Assembly (NCBI GenBank): GCA_937895955.1
Contig: CALAZI010000197.1
Location: 10,109-74,108, forward strand
Direction of reading: 5' to 3'
DNA: 64,000 bases
From: an uncultured Alphaproteobacteria bacterium
GTDB lineage: Bacteria > Pseudomonadota > Alphaproteobacteria > Caulobacterales > Parvularculaceae
Shown here: positions 25,812 to 34,292 of the stretch, one piece after another
Layout: each line of letters begins with the position of its first letter
Numbering within the stretch: the first letter of the stretch is position 1
The notes under the pieces: generated by a model
What the model was told of the DNA's origin: nothing
The model's database searches: none
What the model saw: only the letters and a program-made list of their open reading frames with translations
Position numbers and translations under genes: made by a program

Positions 25812-26369
25812 ATGGCGAGCGTTGACGACATTCTGATCTTGCTGGAACGGATCGGCCGGGTTCTCCAGAACGACGGTCATTCGCAAGGGCTGAAACCCAC
25901 ACAGTGGGAAGCCTTGCGCTACCTCGCGCGAGCGAACCGATTCTCGCGTTCGAACTCGGCCGTGACCGCCTATCTCGGCATGACAAAAGGCACCGTTTCC
26001 CAGACAGTCAGCGCGCTCGAGAGAAAGGGCCTTGTTGAAAAGGCCGGTGCCGACGCAGATCGGAGGCAGATCCAGATCGAGGTGACGGCGAAGGGTCAAA
26101 AGCTCCTCAATCGTGACCCTCTTGAAGCACTGGCGTCCTCGCTCTCCAGATTGCCGGCAAGCCAGCGTCAGGAGCTGAAAGACAATCTGGGCGATTTCCT
26201 GCGGGCGACGTTACGTCAAAGAGACGGACGCCCTTTCGGAGCCTGCAAGACCTGCCGCTATTTCCAAAAGAACGCATCCGGCGGCGCGCCGCACAAATGC
26301 GGTCTGCTCGAAGAACCGCTCTCGGCGACCGACAGCGAGATGATCTGCGTCGAGCATGAAGCGGCCTGA
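25812..26369 (+). CDS. MarR-family regulator with C-terminal four-cysteine motif
   Basis: A 185-residue regulator. The winged helix spans about residues 25-100 (LKPTQWEALRYLARAN, then YLGMTKGTVSQTVSALERKGLVEK). A 45-residue tail carries Cys145, Cys148, Cys163 and Cys179 in a CxxC...HC...C arrangement. Four such cysteines could hold zinc or an iron-sulfur cluster, which would give a redox-sensitive MarR. The start at ATG 25812 is where MarR homology begins; no strong ribosome site is seen. It is divergent from the sodC operon with 92 bases between starts, containing two TCGATAC copies (25743 and 25796), possible binding sites. It is the likely regulator of sodC and neighbours. Confidence 0.87.
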   Translation: MASVDDILILLERIGRVLQNDGHSQGLKPTQWEALRYLARANRFSRSNSAVTAYLGMTKGTVSQTVSALERKGLVEKAGADADRRQIQIEVTAKGQKLLNRDPLEALASSLSRLPASQRQELKDNLGDFLRATLRQRDGRPFGACKTCRYFQKNASGGAPHKCGLLEEPLSATDSEMICVEHEAA

Positions 26370-26589
26370 TTGAAGAGCTAAGTAGATCGCAATTGCATCG
26401 ACGCGCCGTGTGGCTGCCGAAGAAATTGAAATCTGTATTTTACCGAAGGCAGTAGAAGCAAGATTTAGTTTCCTGCGGATAGAACCCGTTAGATCGGCAT
26501 CCATTCAAATGGATGGAAGCATCGGCGTTCCCCGATCATCTATATCGCGTGGCTCATTTTCATCGCTCGAAGCAGGGGTAGGGCGTTGT

Positions 26590-26648
26590 TTCCGTGACGG
26601 GTTTGGAGGCGGAGAGAGAGTTTCCGTCGCCCGTCGCGGAGAACTCCC
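26590..26648 (+). ncRNA. structured leader of the DUF932 gene (copy A)
   Basis: Closely resembles copy B at 27909-27970. An outer stem pairs 26593-26601 with 26630-26638 (nine pairs with one wobble), an inner stem CGGA/TCCG caps it, and the ribosome site GGAG follows directly, so folding could control translation of the DUF932 gene. Bases 26370-26589 upstream hold no gene I can support. Confidence 0.6.
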
Positions 26649-27839
26649 ATGGAAGCTGCTACCCTTGAGGCCCGGCGGGACGCGTCGGGCGGTTATAAGG
26701 TCGATGTATCGCGCGGCGAACGAATTGGGCGCGTCTCGTCCGAGTGGTTTTCGCGGCCCGATGACGAGCGGTTCTTGTCCTTGTCCGATTTGCAGGCGTC
26801 GGTCCGCCCACGGGCCGAGCGCTCACGAACGCGCACCGTCGAGAGCGCTGCGATCCGCGTCGAGGCGGCGCGCGAGGATTCGGAAGCGCTGACCCTTGCC
26901 CTGCCAGGCGGCGAGGCGCCGCTCGTGCCGACGCACTGGAGCTTCGGCCAGCTCGCTTCGCTCGTCGGCGCGCCGGCGGCCTATCTTCGCCAATTGCCGG
27001 CGCCGCTGGCGGCGATCAACCTGCAATACGGGCTGACGTCGCACCGCGTCGAACAGGTGAAGACGCTCGAGACGGAGGACGGCCGCACGGAGCTTCGAGC
27101 CGTTACCGGACCCGACTATGGCCGCATCTACGACCACGAGCTTGTCTCGGCGGTCCAAAGGATCGCCGGCGACGGCGTCGGCGACACGCGCTGGAAGATC
27201 CCCGGCGTCCTCGACTGGTCGACGGGCGTCTACAACCCGAACGCCGAAGTCAGCCGCGAATCGACCACGCTCTACGCCTCCGACCGCGATGTCTTCCTGT
27301 TCCTGGTCGATGATTTGAACCCCATCGAGGCGGGAAGGCTCCCCGACGGCTCACCCGATCTCTTTTTCCGCGGCTTTTATTGCTGGAACTCGGAGGTCGG
27401 GGCGAAGACGCTGGGGCTCGCCTCCTTCTATCTCCGCGCCGTCTGCCAGAACCGCAATCTCTGGGGCGTCGAAGACTTTCAGGAGATCGTCATCCGCCAC
27501 TCGAAATACGCCGCCGACCGCTTCGCGCGCGAGGCGGCGCCCGCGCTGACGCGGTTCGCGAATTCCTCGCCCGCGCCCTTCGTCAATTCGATCCGCTCGG
27601 CGCGCGAGAAGATAGTCGCACGAGACGACGATGACCGCAGCGATTTCCTGCGCAAGCGCGGCTTTTCGAAGGCGGAGACACAGGCCGTCATTGATACGGT
27701 CCTTGCGGAAGAAGGACGCCCGCCATCCTCGGTCTTCGACTTCGTCCAAGGCATCACCGCCTTCGCGCGCGGCAAGGCGCATCAGGATGCAAGGCTCGAT
27801 TACGAGGGACGCGCGAAGCGTCTCCTCGAAGCGGCCTGA
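26649..27839 (+). CDS. DUF932 family protein, ICE backbone
   Basis: A 396-residue protein of the DUF932 family, found on plasmids, phages and integrative elements of alphaproteobacteria. Family features include the central VRTHWSFGQLA-like block (here THWSFGQLASLVGAPAAYLRQLP), TGPDYGRIYDHELV, ESTTLYASDRDVFLFLVDD and FYCWNSEVGAKTLGL. Biochemical function is unsettled. It is the first gene of the conserved left module with ParB-like, Toprim and DUF2493 genes. It is preceded by the structured leader and followed by a terminator at 27874-27910, so it is its own transcription unit. Start is fixed by the leader repeat and GGAG upstream. Confidence 0.88.
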   Translation: MEAATLEARRDASGGYKVDVSRGERIGRVSSEWFSRPDDERFLSLSDLQASVRPRAERSRTRTVESAAIRVEAAREDSEALTLALPGGEAPLVPTHWSFGQLASLVGAPAAYLRQLPAPLAAINLQYGLTSHRVEQVKTLETEDGRTELRAVTGPDYGRIYDHELVSAVQRIAGDGVGDTRWKIPGVLDWSTGVYNPNAEVSRESTTLYASDRDVFLFLVDDLNPIEAGRLPDGSPDLFFRGFYCWNSEVGAKTLGLASFYLRAVCQNRNLWGVEDFQEIVIRHSKYAADRFAREAAPALTRFANSSPAPFVNSIRSAREKIVARDDDDRSDFLRKRGFSKAETQAVIDTVLAEEGRPPSSVFDFVQGITAFARGKAHQDARLDYEGRAKRLLEAA

Positions 27840-27873
27840 CCACGCGGTCGCTCCGCAAATTCCGACCATCGTT

Positions 27874-27910
27874 CCCGCCGGGCTCGCGCGTCAGAGCCGG
27901 GCGGGTTTTT
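27874..27910 (+). terminator. rho-independent terminator after the DUF932 gene
   Basis: Arms 27874-27885 and 27894-27905 form a 12-base GC-rich hairpin with one mismatch, followed by TTTTT. It abuts the leader of the ParB-like gene, separating the two transcripts. Confidence 0.8.
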
Positions 27911-27970
27911 CCGTGACGGGTTTTGGAGGCTGCGAGAGAGTCTCGGGCCGGCCCGTCGTGGAGAAGAGCC
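27909..27970 (+). ncRNA. structured leader of the ParB-like gene (copy B)
   Basis: Second copy of the leader at 26590-26648. The outer stem GACGGG/CCCGTC is kept, and the inner stem is CGAGA/TCTCG here versus CGGA/TCCG in copy A, a compensatory difference that supports pairing. GGAG lies just downstream of the stem and ATG follows. It begins directly after the terminator of the preceding gene. Confidence 0.6.
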
Positions 27971-30064
27971 ATGGCCAAGGCCAAAAGGAATATGAGAACC
28001 AAAACGAAACCGATCCCGACGCTCAGCTTGAGCGCCTCGCGCGACATTCCGTTCGACAGGCTGGTGCTGTCGCAATCGAATGTCCGCCAGGTGAAGGCCG
28101 GCGTCTCGATCGAGGAACTCGCCGAAGACATTGCGCGGCGGACCTTGTTGCAGAGCCTCAACGTTCGCCCCGTTCTCGACGACGCCGGCGCCGAGACCGG
28201 CTTCTTTGAGATCCCCGCCGGCGGAAGGCGCTTCCGCGCGCTGCAATTGCTCGTCACCCAGAGACGTCTCGCTGCGGATGCGCCGATCCCCTGCGTCATC
28301 CGCACCGAAGGCCTCGCCGAGGAAGACAGCCTCGCCGAGAACATCCAGCGCGCGCCCCTCCATCCGCTCGACCAGTTCCGCGCCTTCCAGACCCTGCGCG
28401 AGAAGGGCAAGAGCGAAGAAGAGATCGCCGCGGCGTTCTTCGTCTCGGTGAATGTCGTCAGGCAGCGCCTGAAGCTCGCCGCCGTCGCGCCGGCGCTGTT
28501 CGATCTCTACGCCGAGGACGAACTTACGCTCGACCAGTTGATGGCGTTCACCGTCAATCCCGATCATCAGCGCCAGGTCGAAGTCTGGGAAAGCATAAAG
28601 CGCAGCTACAATCGCGAACCGTATCACATCCGGCGAATGCTGACAGAAGGCGCCATCCGCGCCGGCGACAAGCGCGTGCGCTTCATCGGCGTCGACGCCT
28701 ATGAAGCGGCAGGCGGCGTTGTTCTCCGCGATCTATTCGCGGAAGACGGCGACGGCTGGCTGCAGGACGCCGCGCTCGTCAATCGCCTCGTCGCAGAGAA
28801 GCTCGAAGCGGATGCGACCATTGTTAAAGCCGAGGGCTGGAAGTGGGTCGAGGCCGCGACCGACTTTTCCTACGGCTACAGCTACGACCTGCGCCGCATC
28901 GATGGCGAGCGCGTCCCGTTAACGGATGAAGAGCAACAAGCTCTCGCCGCGGCGAAAGAGGAATTCGATGCGCTGCAGGAGGCGCATGATGGGTCCGAAG
29001 AACTCCCCGAAGACGTCGACGCGCGGCTCGGCGAGCTCGAAACGACCATCGAAGCCTTCGAGGAGCGCCCCTTTCAATATCCGCCGGAGGAGATCGCCCG
29101 CGCCGGCGTCTTCGTCAGCATCGATCCTTCAGGCGCGCTCCGCATCGAACGCGGATTCGTAAGGCCTGAGGATGAACCGCCGGTTGAGGAGGCGGCGTCA
29201 ACGCACGATGTAAGCAATGTGGAGGGCGCAACCGCCGAATGCGACGGCGACCCCGCTAATTCGACTGAATTGGCCGATGATGAAGCCGATGACGACGATG
29301 GCGCTTGCGCCATCCCCGATCGGCTGATGATCGATCTCACCGAATGGCGGACGCTGGCGTTGCGTGACGCCGTCGCGAAGGATCCGGACGTCGCTTTCCT
29401 CGCGGCGCTGCACGCATTGTGTCTCGATCTTTTCTACATGCAAGGCGCGCCGCGCTGCATTTCGATTAACGCGCGTCAGGTCCCGCTTAGGAGCGGCGCG
29501 GCAGGCCTCGCCGACTGCGCCGCCGCTGCATCGATCGATGCGCGGCATCAGGCTTTCAGCGACAAGCTTCCAGAGCAGCCTGTTGATCTTTGGGGAGCGC
29601 TGGAGACGATGGACGCGGCGACGCGCAAGGCGCTCTTCGCCCATTGCGTCGGCCAGTCGATCGATGCGGTCTACAAGCCTTTTGACCGCCGCAGCAATAC
29701 GGCCATTGAGGCGGATCATATTGCGCGCGCCGTCGCGCTCGATCTTCGCGCCGCAGGCTGGACGCCGACGGCCGAAGGGTATTTCGGGCGGATCACCAAG
29801 GCGCAGATCCTCGACGCCGTGCGCGAGGCGAAAGGCGCTGACGCCGCCGATCGCCTCGTCGACCTCAAGAAAGCCGACATGGCGAAAGCCGCGGAGGAGC
29901 TGATCGCGCCGACTGGTTGGACCCCGGCGATCTTTCGAACCGAAAGCGGCAGCGCATCAATAGATGAGGCAACTCCCGATGCGATTGCACCGCTTGCGGA
30001 GGAAGCCTCCGATGCAGACGCGTCGGCGGATGAATCGCCTTCCGCCGCGATCGCAGCGGAATAG
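27971..30064 (+). CDS. ParB/RepB/Spo0J-like protein, ICE backbone
   Basis: A 697-residue protein, much longer than chromosomal ParB (about 300). Residues 25-115 form the ParB N-terminal domain (VLSQSNVRQ, ENIQRAPLHPLDQF), residues 120-185 a KorB-like HTH (SEEEIAAAFFVSVNVVRQRLKLAAVAPALF, then LTLDQLMAF). The remainder has an acidic middle (about 330-460) and a C-terminal region with PFDRRSNTAIEADHIARAV. Proteins of this size occur next to DUF932 and Toprim genes on alphaproteobacterial ICEs and plasmids; partitioning or regulatory roles are proposed. The start at ATG 27971 follows the leader repeat. No ParA is found nearby. Confidence 0.88.
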   Translation: MAKAKRNMRTKTKPIPTLSLSASRDIPFDRLVLSQSNVRQVKAGVSIEELAEDIARRTLLQSLNVRPVLDDAGAETGFFEIPAGGRRFRALQLLVTQRRLAADAPIPCVIRTEGLAEEDSLAENIQRAPLHPLDQFRAFQTLREKGKSEEEIAAAFFVSVNVVRQRLKLAAVAPALFDLYAEDELTLDQLMAFTVNPDHQRQVEVWESIKRSYNREPYHIRRMLTEGAIRAGDKRVRFIGVDAYEAAGGVVLRDLFAEDGDGWLQDAALVNRLVAEKLEADATIVKAEGWKWVEAATDFSYGYSYDLRRIDGERVPLTDEEQQALAAAKEEFDALQEAHDGSEELPEDVDARLGELETTIEAFEERPFQYPPEEIARAGVFVSIDPSGALRIERGFVRPEDEPPVEEAASTHDVSNVEGATAECDGDPANSTELADDEADDDDGACAIPDRLMIDLTEWRTLALRDAVAKDPDVAFLAALHALCLDLFYMQGAPRCISINARQVPLRSGAAGLADCAAAASIDARHQAFSDKLPEQPVDLWGALETMDAATRKALFAHCVGQSIDAVYKPFDRRSNTAIEADHIARAVALDLRAAGWTPTAEGYFGRITKAQILDAVREAKGADAADRLVDLKKADMAKAAEELIAPTGWTPAIFRTESGSASIDEATPDAIAPLAEEASDADASADESPSAAIAAE

Positions 30065-30085
30065 GCCGCAGTCCTGAACAGTCGA

Positions 30086-30113
30086 GAGGCCCGCCCGAAA
30101 GGCGGGCCTCTTT
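30086..30113 (+). terminator. rho-independent terminator after the ParB-like gene
   Basis: Perfect ten-base GC stem 30086-30095 with 30101-30110, loop CGAAA, then TTT. It ends the ParB-like transcript 16 bases before the Toprim gene. Confidence 0.82.
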
Positions 30114-30128
30114 GCATGGAGGTCACCC

Positions 30129-31154
30129 ATGAATGAGTCCAGCGGCGACCTCGCGCGGCGCCTTGCGGCGCGGGCCCTCGACGTCTGCCGCCATCATCTG
30201 CCGAACGGCCGCAAGGTGGGCGCTTACTGGATCGTGGGCGATGCGCGCGGGGCGAGGGGCAAGAGCCTTTATGTCCGGCTGGCGGGGCCGCATTCCGGCA
30301 AGGGCGCCGCCGGCAAATGGACGGACGCCGCGACCGGCGAACATGGCGATCTTCTCGATATCATCGCTGCGTCCTGTCGCTTCGCCAGCCATCGCGATGC
30401 GTGCGCAGAGGCGCAGCGTTTTCTTGGAGACCTGCCTTACCGCGATCCGATGCGCGTAAAGTTCCGGCGCTCAAACTCAGTGCTGCAGGCGCAACGCCTG
30501 TTTGCTGCCTCCGTTCCAATCATGGGCACGCTCGCCGAGCGCTATCTCGCATCGCGCGGCATTGTCGGCGTCCATGATCTGGACGCGCTCCGGTTTCATC
30601 CGCGCTGCTACTATCGCGATGGCGTTGATGCGCCCGTCCAGTATTGGCCGGCGCTAATCGCCGCCGCTGCGAATGAGGCCGGCGAGGTTACGGGCGTCAT
30701 GCGCACTTATCTCGCGTGCGACGCAAACGCCAAGGCGCCGGTCGCGTCCCCGCGCAAGGCGCTCGGCGCGCTCGCCGGCAATGCGGTGCGGTTCGGCGAA
30801 CCGAAAGGCTGCCTCATGATCGGTGAAGGTATCGAGACGGTGCTTTCGCTGCGGACAATCATGCCTTCACAAGCATTCGCCGCCGCGCTGTCAGCCGCGC
30901 ATCTTGGCGCGATCAGGGTTCCGCGATCGATCCGGCGACTTTACATCACCGTTGATCGCGACGCCGCTGGAATCGCCGCTGCTGACACGCTCCGGAACCG
31001 CGCGCGTCAATCGGGCGTCGACGCGCGATGGCTCTTGCCCGAGCGCAAGGACTTCAACGACGACCTGATGATCGACGGCGCAGACGCGCTTCGCGAGCGG
31101 GTCGAGCGCCAGTTGGCGCCGGAAGATCGCACATTGGTCATGCCCGGTCGCTGA
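30129..31154 (+). CDS. Toprim-domain protein, primase/helicase-like, ICE backbone
   Basis: A 341-residue protein with an N-terminal region like the zinc-finger/primase-associated part of plasmid primases (GKSLYVRLAGPHSGKGAAGKWTDAATGEHGDLLDI) and a C-terminal Toprim domain. The acidic Toprim residues are Glu233 in MIGEGIETVL and Asp276, Asp278 in ITVDRDAAG. A complete cysteine zinc-binding set is not present. In conjugative elements such proteins are thought to prime the transferred strand. It lies 64 bases downstream of the ParB-like gene after a terminator. Confidence 0.87.
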   Translation: MNESSGDLARRLAARALDVCRHHLPNGRKVGAYWIVGDARGARGKSLYVRLAGPHSGKGAAGKWTDAATGEHGDLLDIIAASCRFASHRDACAEAQRFLGDLPYRDPMRVKFRRSNSVLQAQRLFAASVPIMGTLAERYLASRGIVGVHDLDALRFHPRCYYRDGVDAPVQYWPALIAAAANEAGEVTGVMRTYLACDANAKAPVASPRKALGALAGNAVRFGEPKGCLMIGEGIETVLSLRTIMPSQAFAAALSAAHLGAIRVPRSIRRLYITVDRDAAGIAAADTLRNRARQSGVDARWLLPERKDFNDDLMIDGADALRERVERQLAPEDRTLVMPGR

Positions 31155-31288
31155 ATGTTTCGCATCGGCATGCATGCGAATGTCCGCAGAGGCTGTCCTT
31201 GCCTTTCACACCAGCGGCGCCGACGCGCGGCCTTGAGATTGGGCGAGGCGGCCGGAAGCGGTGCGCCGCTCGCCAAGGCCGGCCGCCG

Positions 31289-31400
31289 CGGTTTCTTCCC
31301 CTGGCGGCGCATCGTCGCTGCATCATTCCCATCTCATCCTAACGCCATTCCTCGCGAGGCAAGAAACCGCGCCGGCCGGCCTCCTTCGCTTTGCTGCGGC
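31289..31400 (+). ncRNA. structured leader of the DUF2493 gene
   Basis: Related to 32957-33056 ahead of the first DUF736 gene. CGGTTTCTT (31289-31297) can pair with AAGAAACCG (31361-31369), and the downstream block 31380-31400 (CCTCC...GCTGCGGC) recurs. The 388-base interval 31155-31542 contains this element and no gene I can support. Confidence 0.55.
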
Positions 31401-31542
31401 CCGCTGCATATCGCGCACGAAGAGCGCGCGCTGCGGTTGCTCGATCTGTTCGGACGGGTGCGGCGGCGCGCCGCTTCCGGCGACGAGCTCGCCCATGAAG
31501 GGCCGCGCGACGGCGCGCGGCCTCAAAGAAGCGGAGACTCTC

Positions 31543-32490
31543 ATGCTGAACGACATCGATACCAGCTTCGCCGAACCCGCCGCGCTGTCGCCGACCGCGC
31601 ATCTCCTCGACGAATTGCAGCTCTTTGGCTGGAAGCCGAATGGCGACGAACCCGATCCGCGACCCTTGCCCGATGCGAACACCGCGCAAGGCGCCGTCGC
31701 CGACATGGCGGACGCGCTCATCGCGACGTTTTCCGATACGCGCCTTGAAGACGATCTCGAAACGCTGCTCTGGTCGCTCGCTTATCTCTTTCATCGGCAG
31801 ATTGGCGCCGTCGAACGCACGCTCGACCGCAATGAACAGCGCCAGCGAGAGAGCCAGCGCGATCAGGATGGCTCCGAGATCCGATCGGTCGAACTCGAAA
31901 AGCTAATCGCCGAGGGCCTTTCGCTCGTCGAACGCCGCAATGCCTACGAGTTCCTGCGGGATGAAGCTGCGCGTCACTTCGAAACGGCGACCGGCCACGC
32001 CTGGAAGCCGCGGAGCGGCTCGCGCGTCAGCCGCAACATCTCTGCGACGAGGCTCACGTCGGCGATCATCGACAGCCGCGATTTCATCGCCGCCAAGCGC
32101 CGCGCCGAAATCGAACCGCTGACGCCGTCTGGCGCGAAGATCGCCTTCGCCGGCGGCCCCGACTTCAACGATGTCGCCGCGATCTGGACAGCGCTCGATC
32201 GCGTTCACGCAAAGCACCCGGACATGGTCCTCCTCCATGGCGGCACGCCCCGCGGCGCCGAGAAGATCGCCGCCTGTTGGGCCGAAAAGCGCAAAATCGC
32301 GCAGATCGTCTTCAAGCCCGACTGGACGCGCCACGCCAAGGCCGCGCCCTTCCGACGCAATGACGATTTGCTGGAGGCTCTCCCAATCGGTGTTATTGTC
32401 TTCCCGGGCGCCGGGGTCACCGACAATCTCGCCGACAAGGCGAAGCGCCTTGGCGTCCCGCTCATGGATCATCGCAAGCGTGCCCCTTAG
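31543..32490 (+). CDS. DUF2493 family protein, ICE backbone
   Basis: A 315-residue protein. The C-terminal 140 residues match DUF2493: KIAFAGGPDFNDVAAIWTALDRV, MVLLHGGTPRGAEKIAACWA and VFPGAGVTDNLADKAKRLGVPL, a Rossmann-like fold related to SLOG-type nucleotide-binding domains. The N-terminal part is helical. Function is not established; these genes accompany DUF932, ParB-like and Toprim genes in alphaproteobacterial ICEs. Start at ATG 31543 has GGAG eight bases upstream; the frame opens at 31261 inside the structured leader, which I reject. Confidence 0.86.
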   Translation: MLNDIDTSFAEPAALSPTAHLLDELQLFGWKPNGDEPDPRPLPDANTAQGAVADMADALIATFSDTRLEDDLETLLWSLAYLFHRQIGAVERTLDRNEQRQRESQRDQDGSEIRSVELEKLIAEGLSLVERRNAYEFLRDEAARHFETATGHAWKPRSGSRVSRNISATRLTSAIIDSRDFIAAKRRAEIEPLTPSGAKIAFAGGPDFNDVAAIWTALDRVHAKHPDMVLLHGGTPRGAEKIAACWAEKRKIAQIVFKPDWTRHAKAAPFRRNDDLLEALPIGVIVFPGAGVTDNLADKAKRLGVPLMDHRKRAP

Positions 32491-32956
32491 GCGCGCGCAC
32501 AACTCCTATCGACCTACCAGCGCATACTTTCGCGTCACGTCCCGCGCGCCGCCGCGGCATGGCGCGGTTGCACACTGTCAACGCGCGCACGAGAGGCGCA
32601 CCGGCCGCGACAAGGTGCACATCGCCTTATTCTCAAGGCAATGGCCAGCACGGGAAAGACGCGGGATGGACGAAAGGACCAGGACCGTCAGCGTCGTTCG
32701 AGATTCCACCCGCGCCGATCGTCAGCGCGCGAAGAAGGGAAAAAATCAAGGGCTTGCCGGTCGTGTCTTATGCGGCGCTTTCCATGCATCGGCAGCACGA
32801 TTGCAGCCCACCCCTGCATACGCCCGACGCCAAATGTCTCCTGTCGCCAATATTCGTCTCCTATCTTTTGATCCATCGCCCATCGCGGCTCTGATGGCCT
32901 GATCTCGCCGCAGGCCGGCTTCGCCTCGATCGCCTTCAGCGCAACGGCGCGCCCGA
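32491..32956. other. non-coding stretch between DUF2493 and its next leader
   Basis: No open frame here has a ribosome site, family resemblance or coding-like composition. I see only the start of the leader of the DUF736 gene at its right end. It may carry a long untranslated region or decayed sequence. Confidence 0.5.
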
Positions 32957-33056
32957 GACTTTTTTCCCCTGGCGGCCCCAAAGAGAAGAGGGGCCGCCAG
33001 TCCTCGCGGGAAGTCAAAAAAGTCACGGGGCGCGCCATCCTCCGCTTCGCTGCGGC
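32957..33056 (+). ncRNA. structured leader of the first DUF736 gene
   Basis: Outer stem GACTTTTTT (32957-32965) with AAAAAAGTC (33016-33024), nine pairs; inside it an 11-base perfect hairpin 32969-32979 with 32990-33000. A conserved tail CCTCCGCTTCGCTGCGGC at 33039-33056 follows. The outer stem differs at several positions from the DUF2493 leader yet pairs in both. Confidence 0.62.
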
Positions 33057-33148
33057 TCGAAGACGAGTGCGCCGGCGATCGCCCGCGGCTTCTTGATCGC
33101 CATCGAGGCCGCGACAGGCGCGGGCTCAAACATGAAGGAGACTACGAC

Positions 33149-33466
33149 ATGGCGACCATCGGAACATTCACCAAATCGGGCGACGGCTTCACGGGCAGCG
33201 TTGCAACCTTGACTCTCGACGCCAACGTGCAGGTGCGTCCCGCAGAAAAGACCAGCGACAAGGCCCCTGACTTCCGCCTCTTCGCCGGCCGCGCCGAAAT
33301 CGGCGCTGCGTGGAAAAAGACCTCGAACGAGAAGCGCGACTATCTCTCGGTCCGCCTCGACGATCCCTCGCTCGCCGCGCCGATCCTCGCCAATCTCTGC
33401 GAAATGGAGAACGGCGAATTCGACTTGATCTGGTCGCGCCCGAACCGCCGCCGCACCGGCGAGTAA
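33149..33466 (+). CDS. DUF736 family protein (first copy)
   Basis: A 105-residue protein of DUF736, a small family nearly confined to alphaproteobacterial plasmids and ICEs. It begins MATIGTFTKSGDGFTGSV and has the conserved APDFRLFAGRAEIGAAW and YLSVRLDDPSLAAPI blocks. Single-stranded DNA or regulatory roles have been guessed; none is proven to my knowledge. GAAGGAG precedes its ATG. A terminator follows at 33482-33510. A second DUF736 gene lies at 61852-62172 at the other end of the backbone. Confidence 0.9.
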   Translation: MATIGTFTKSGDGFTGSVATLTLDANVQVRPAEKTSDKAPDFRLFAGRAEIGAAWKKTSNEKRDYLSVRLDDPSLAAPILANLCEMENGEFDLIWSRPNRRRTGE

Positions 33467-33481
33467 ACGCCGTTACCACCA

Positions 33482-33510
33482 GCGCCCCGCCGCGAGGCGG
33501 GGCGCTTTTT
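33482..33510 (+). terminator. rho-independent terminator after DUF736
   Basis: Perfect ten-base stem 33482-33491 with 33496-33505, loop GCGA, then TTTTT. Ends the DUF736 transcript. Confidence 0.85.
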
Positions 33511-33607
33511 CCATGTTCATTTCGCCGCCGGCGCCCGCCTCCGGCGGCACAAAACATGCACCGAACGGATGAGGGGAATGGGCGCATGCGCGCCCCAGGG
33601 GGCGTCG

Positions 33608-34105
33608 ATGACGTGCATCCTTAACTATTGCAGCGGCCAGCCGACTGCCAATCTTCTCGTCATTTTCTATTACCTGACGGCGGTCCTCGCGACGCTCGGC
33701 CTCGCCTATCGCGCCAATTCGAGAATGGTGCGCACCGCCGCAAGCCTTGTCGGCATCTGCTGGGTGTTCGGCCTCTTCGCTTATCTCTATCTCGGCGTCG
33801 CCAGCTATTACCTCGTCGCCGTCATGCTCGACACAATCCTCGCCTATCAGTTCTGGCGGATGGGCAAGGTCTCGCTCTTTGCCGTGCCGCTCTTCTATTT
33901 TCAGATGCTCGACATCGCCTTCATCGTCTTCGCGCAGAGCGTCGGCCTGTCGAATTTCATGACCATGTTCGTTCTCAATCGCGGCTTCGAGCTGACGCTT
34001 CTCTATCTTGCCGGTTGTTCGCTCTTCCGCCTCCATATCCTGCACCTGCAGAAGATTTCCAAAGAGCCGATCACCGACTGGCGCGTCCGTTTCGTTGCGG
34101 CCTAG
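33608..34105 (+). CDS. multi-pass membrane protein of unknown function
   Basis: A 165-residue protein with about five hydrophobic segments (VIFYYLTAVLATLGLAY, AASLVGICWVFGLFAYLYLG and others) and a cytoplasmic-looking basic C-terminus. I start at ATG 33608, preceded by AGGGGGCG; the frame also opens at 33569 and 33578. No family is recognised. It lies between DUF736 and the XRE regulator as cargo of the left ICE module. Composition is like its neighbours. A terminator follows at 34243. Confidence 0.65.
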   Translation: MTCILNYCSGQPTANLLVIFYYLTAVLATLGLAYRANSRMVRTAASLVGICWVFGLFAYLYLGVASYYLVAVMLDTILAYQFWRMGKVSLFAVPLFYFQMLDIAFIVFAQSVGLSNFMTMFVLNRGFELTLLYLAGCSLFRLHILHLQKISKEPITDWRVRFVAA

Positions 34106-34242
34106 GGAACAGCTTTCACGTCGGGCTGCAATCACGCGCACAAAGCGTCTGCCGAATAATTCCTGCCTGCCAAGGCTTTGAGCGCCCTTGCCTCACGGCG
34201 AGACTCGCCTTAGCCTGACCGCTCTTTACGAACGTCGACTTC

Positions 34243-34275
34243 GGCCGGGACCGCTTGCAGCGCCCCGGCCTTTTT
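34243..34275 (+). terminator. rho-independent terminator, plus strand
   Basis: Stem GGCCGGG (34243-34249) with CCCGGCC (34264-34270), a 14-base loop, then TTTTT. It lies after the membrane gene and before the minus-strand pair. Confidence 0.7.
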
Positions 34276-34292
34276 CTTCCAAAAGTCGCTGA

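Noticed and set aside
32491..33148. Short open frames in the gap before DUF736
   Set aside because: No ribosome site, no family and atypical residue composition; the region is better explained by the structured leader.
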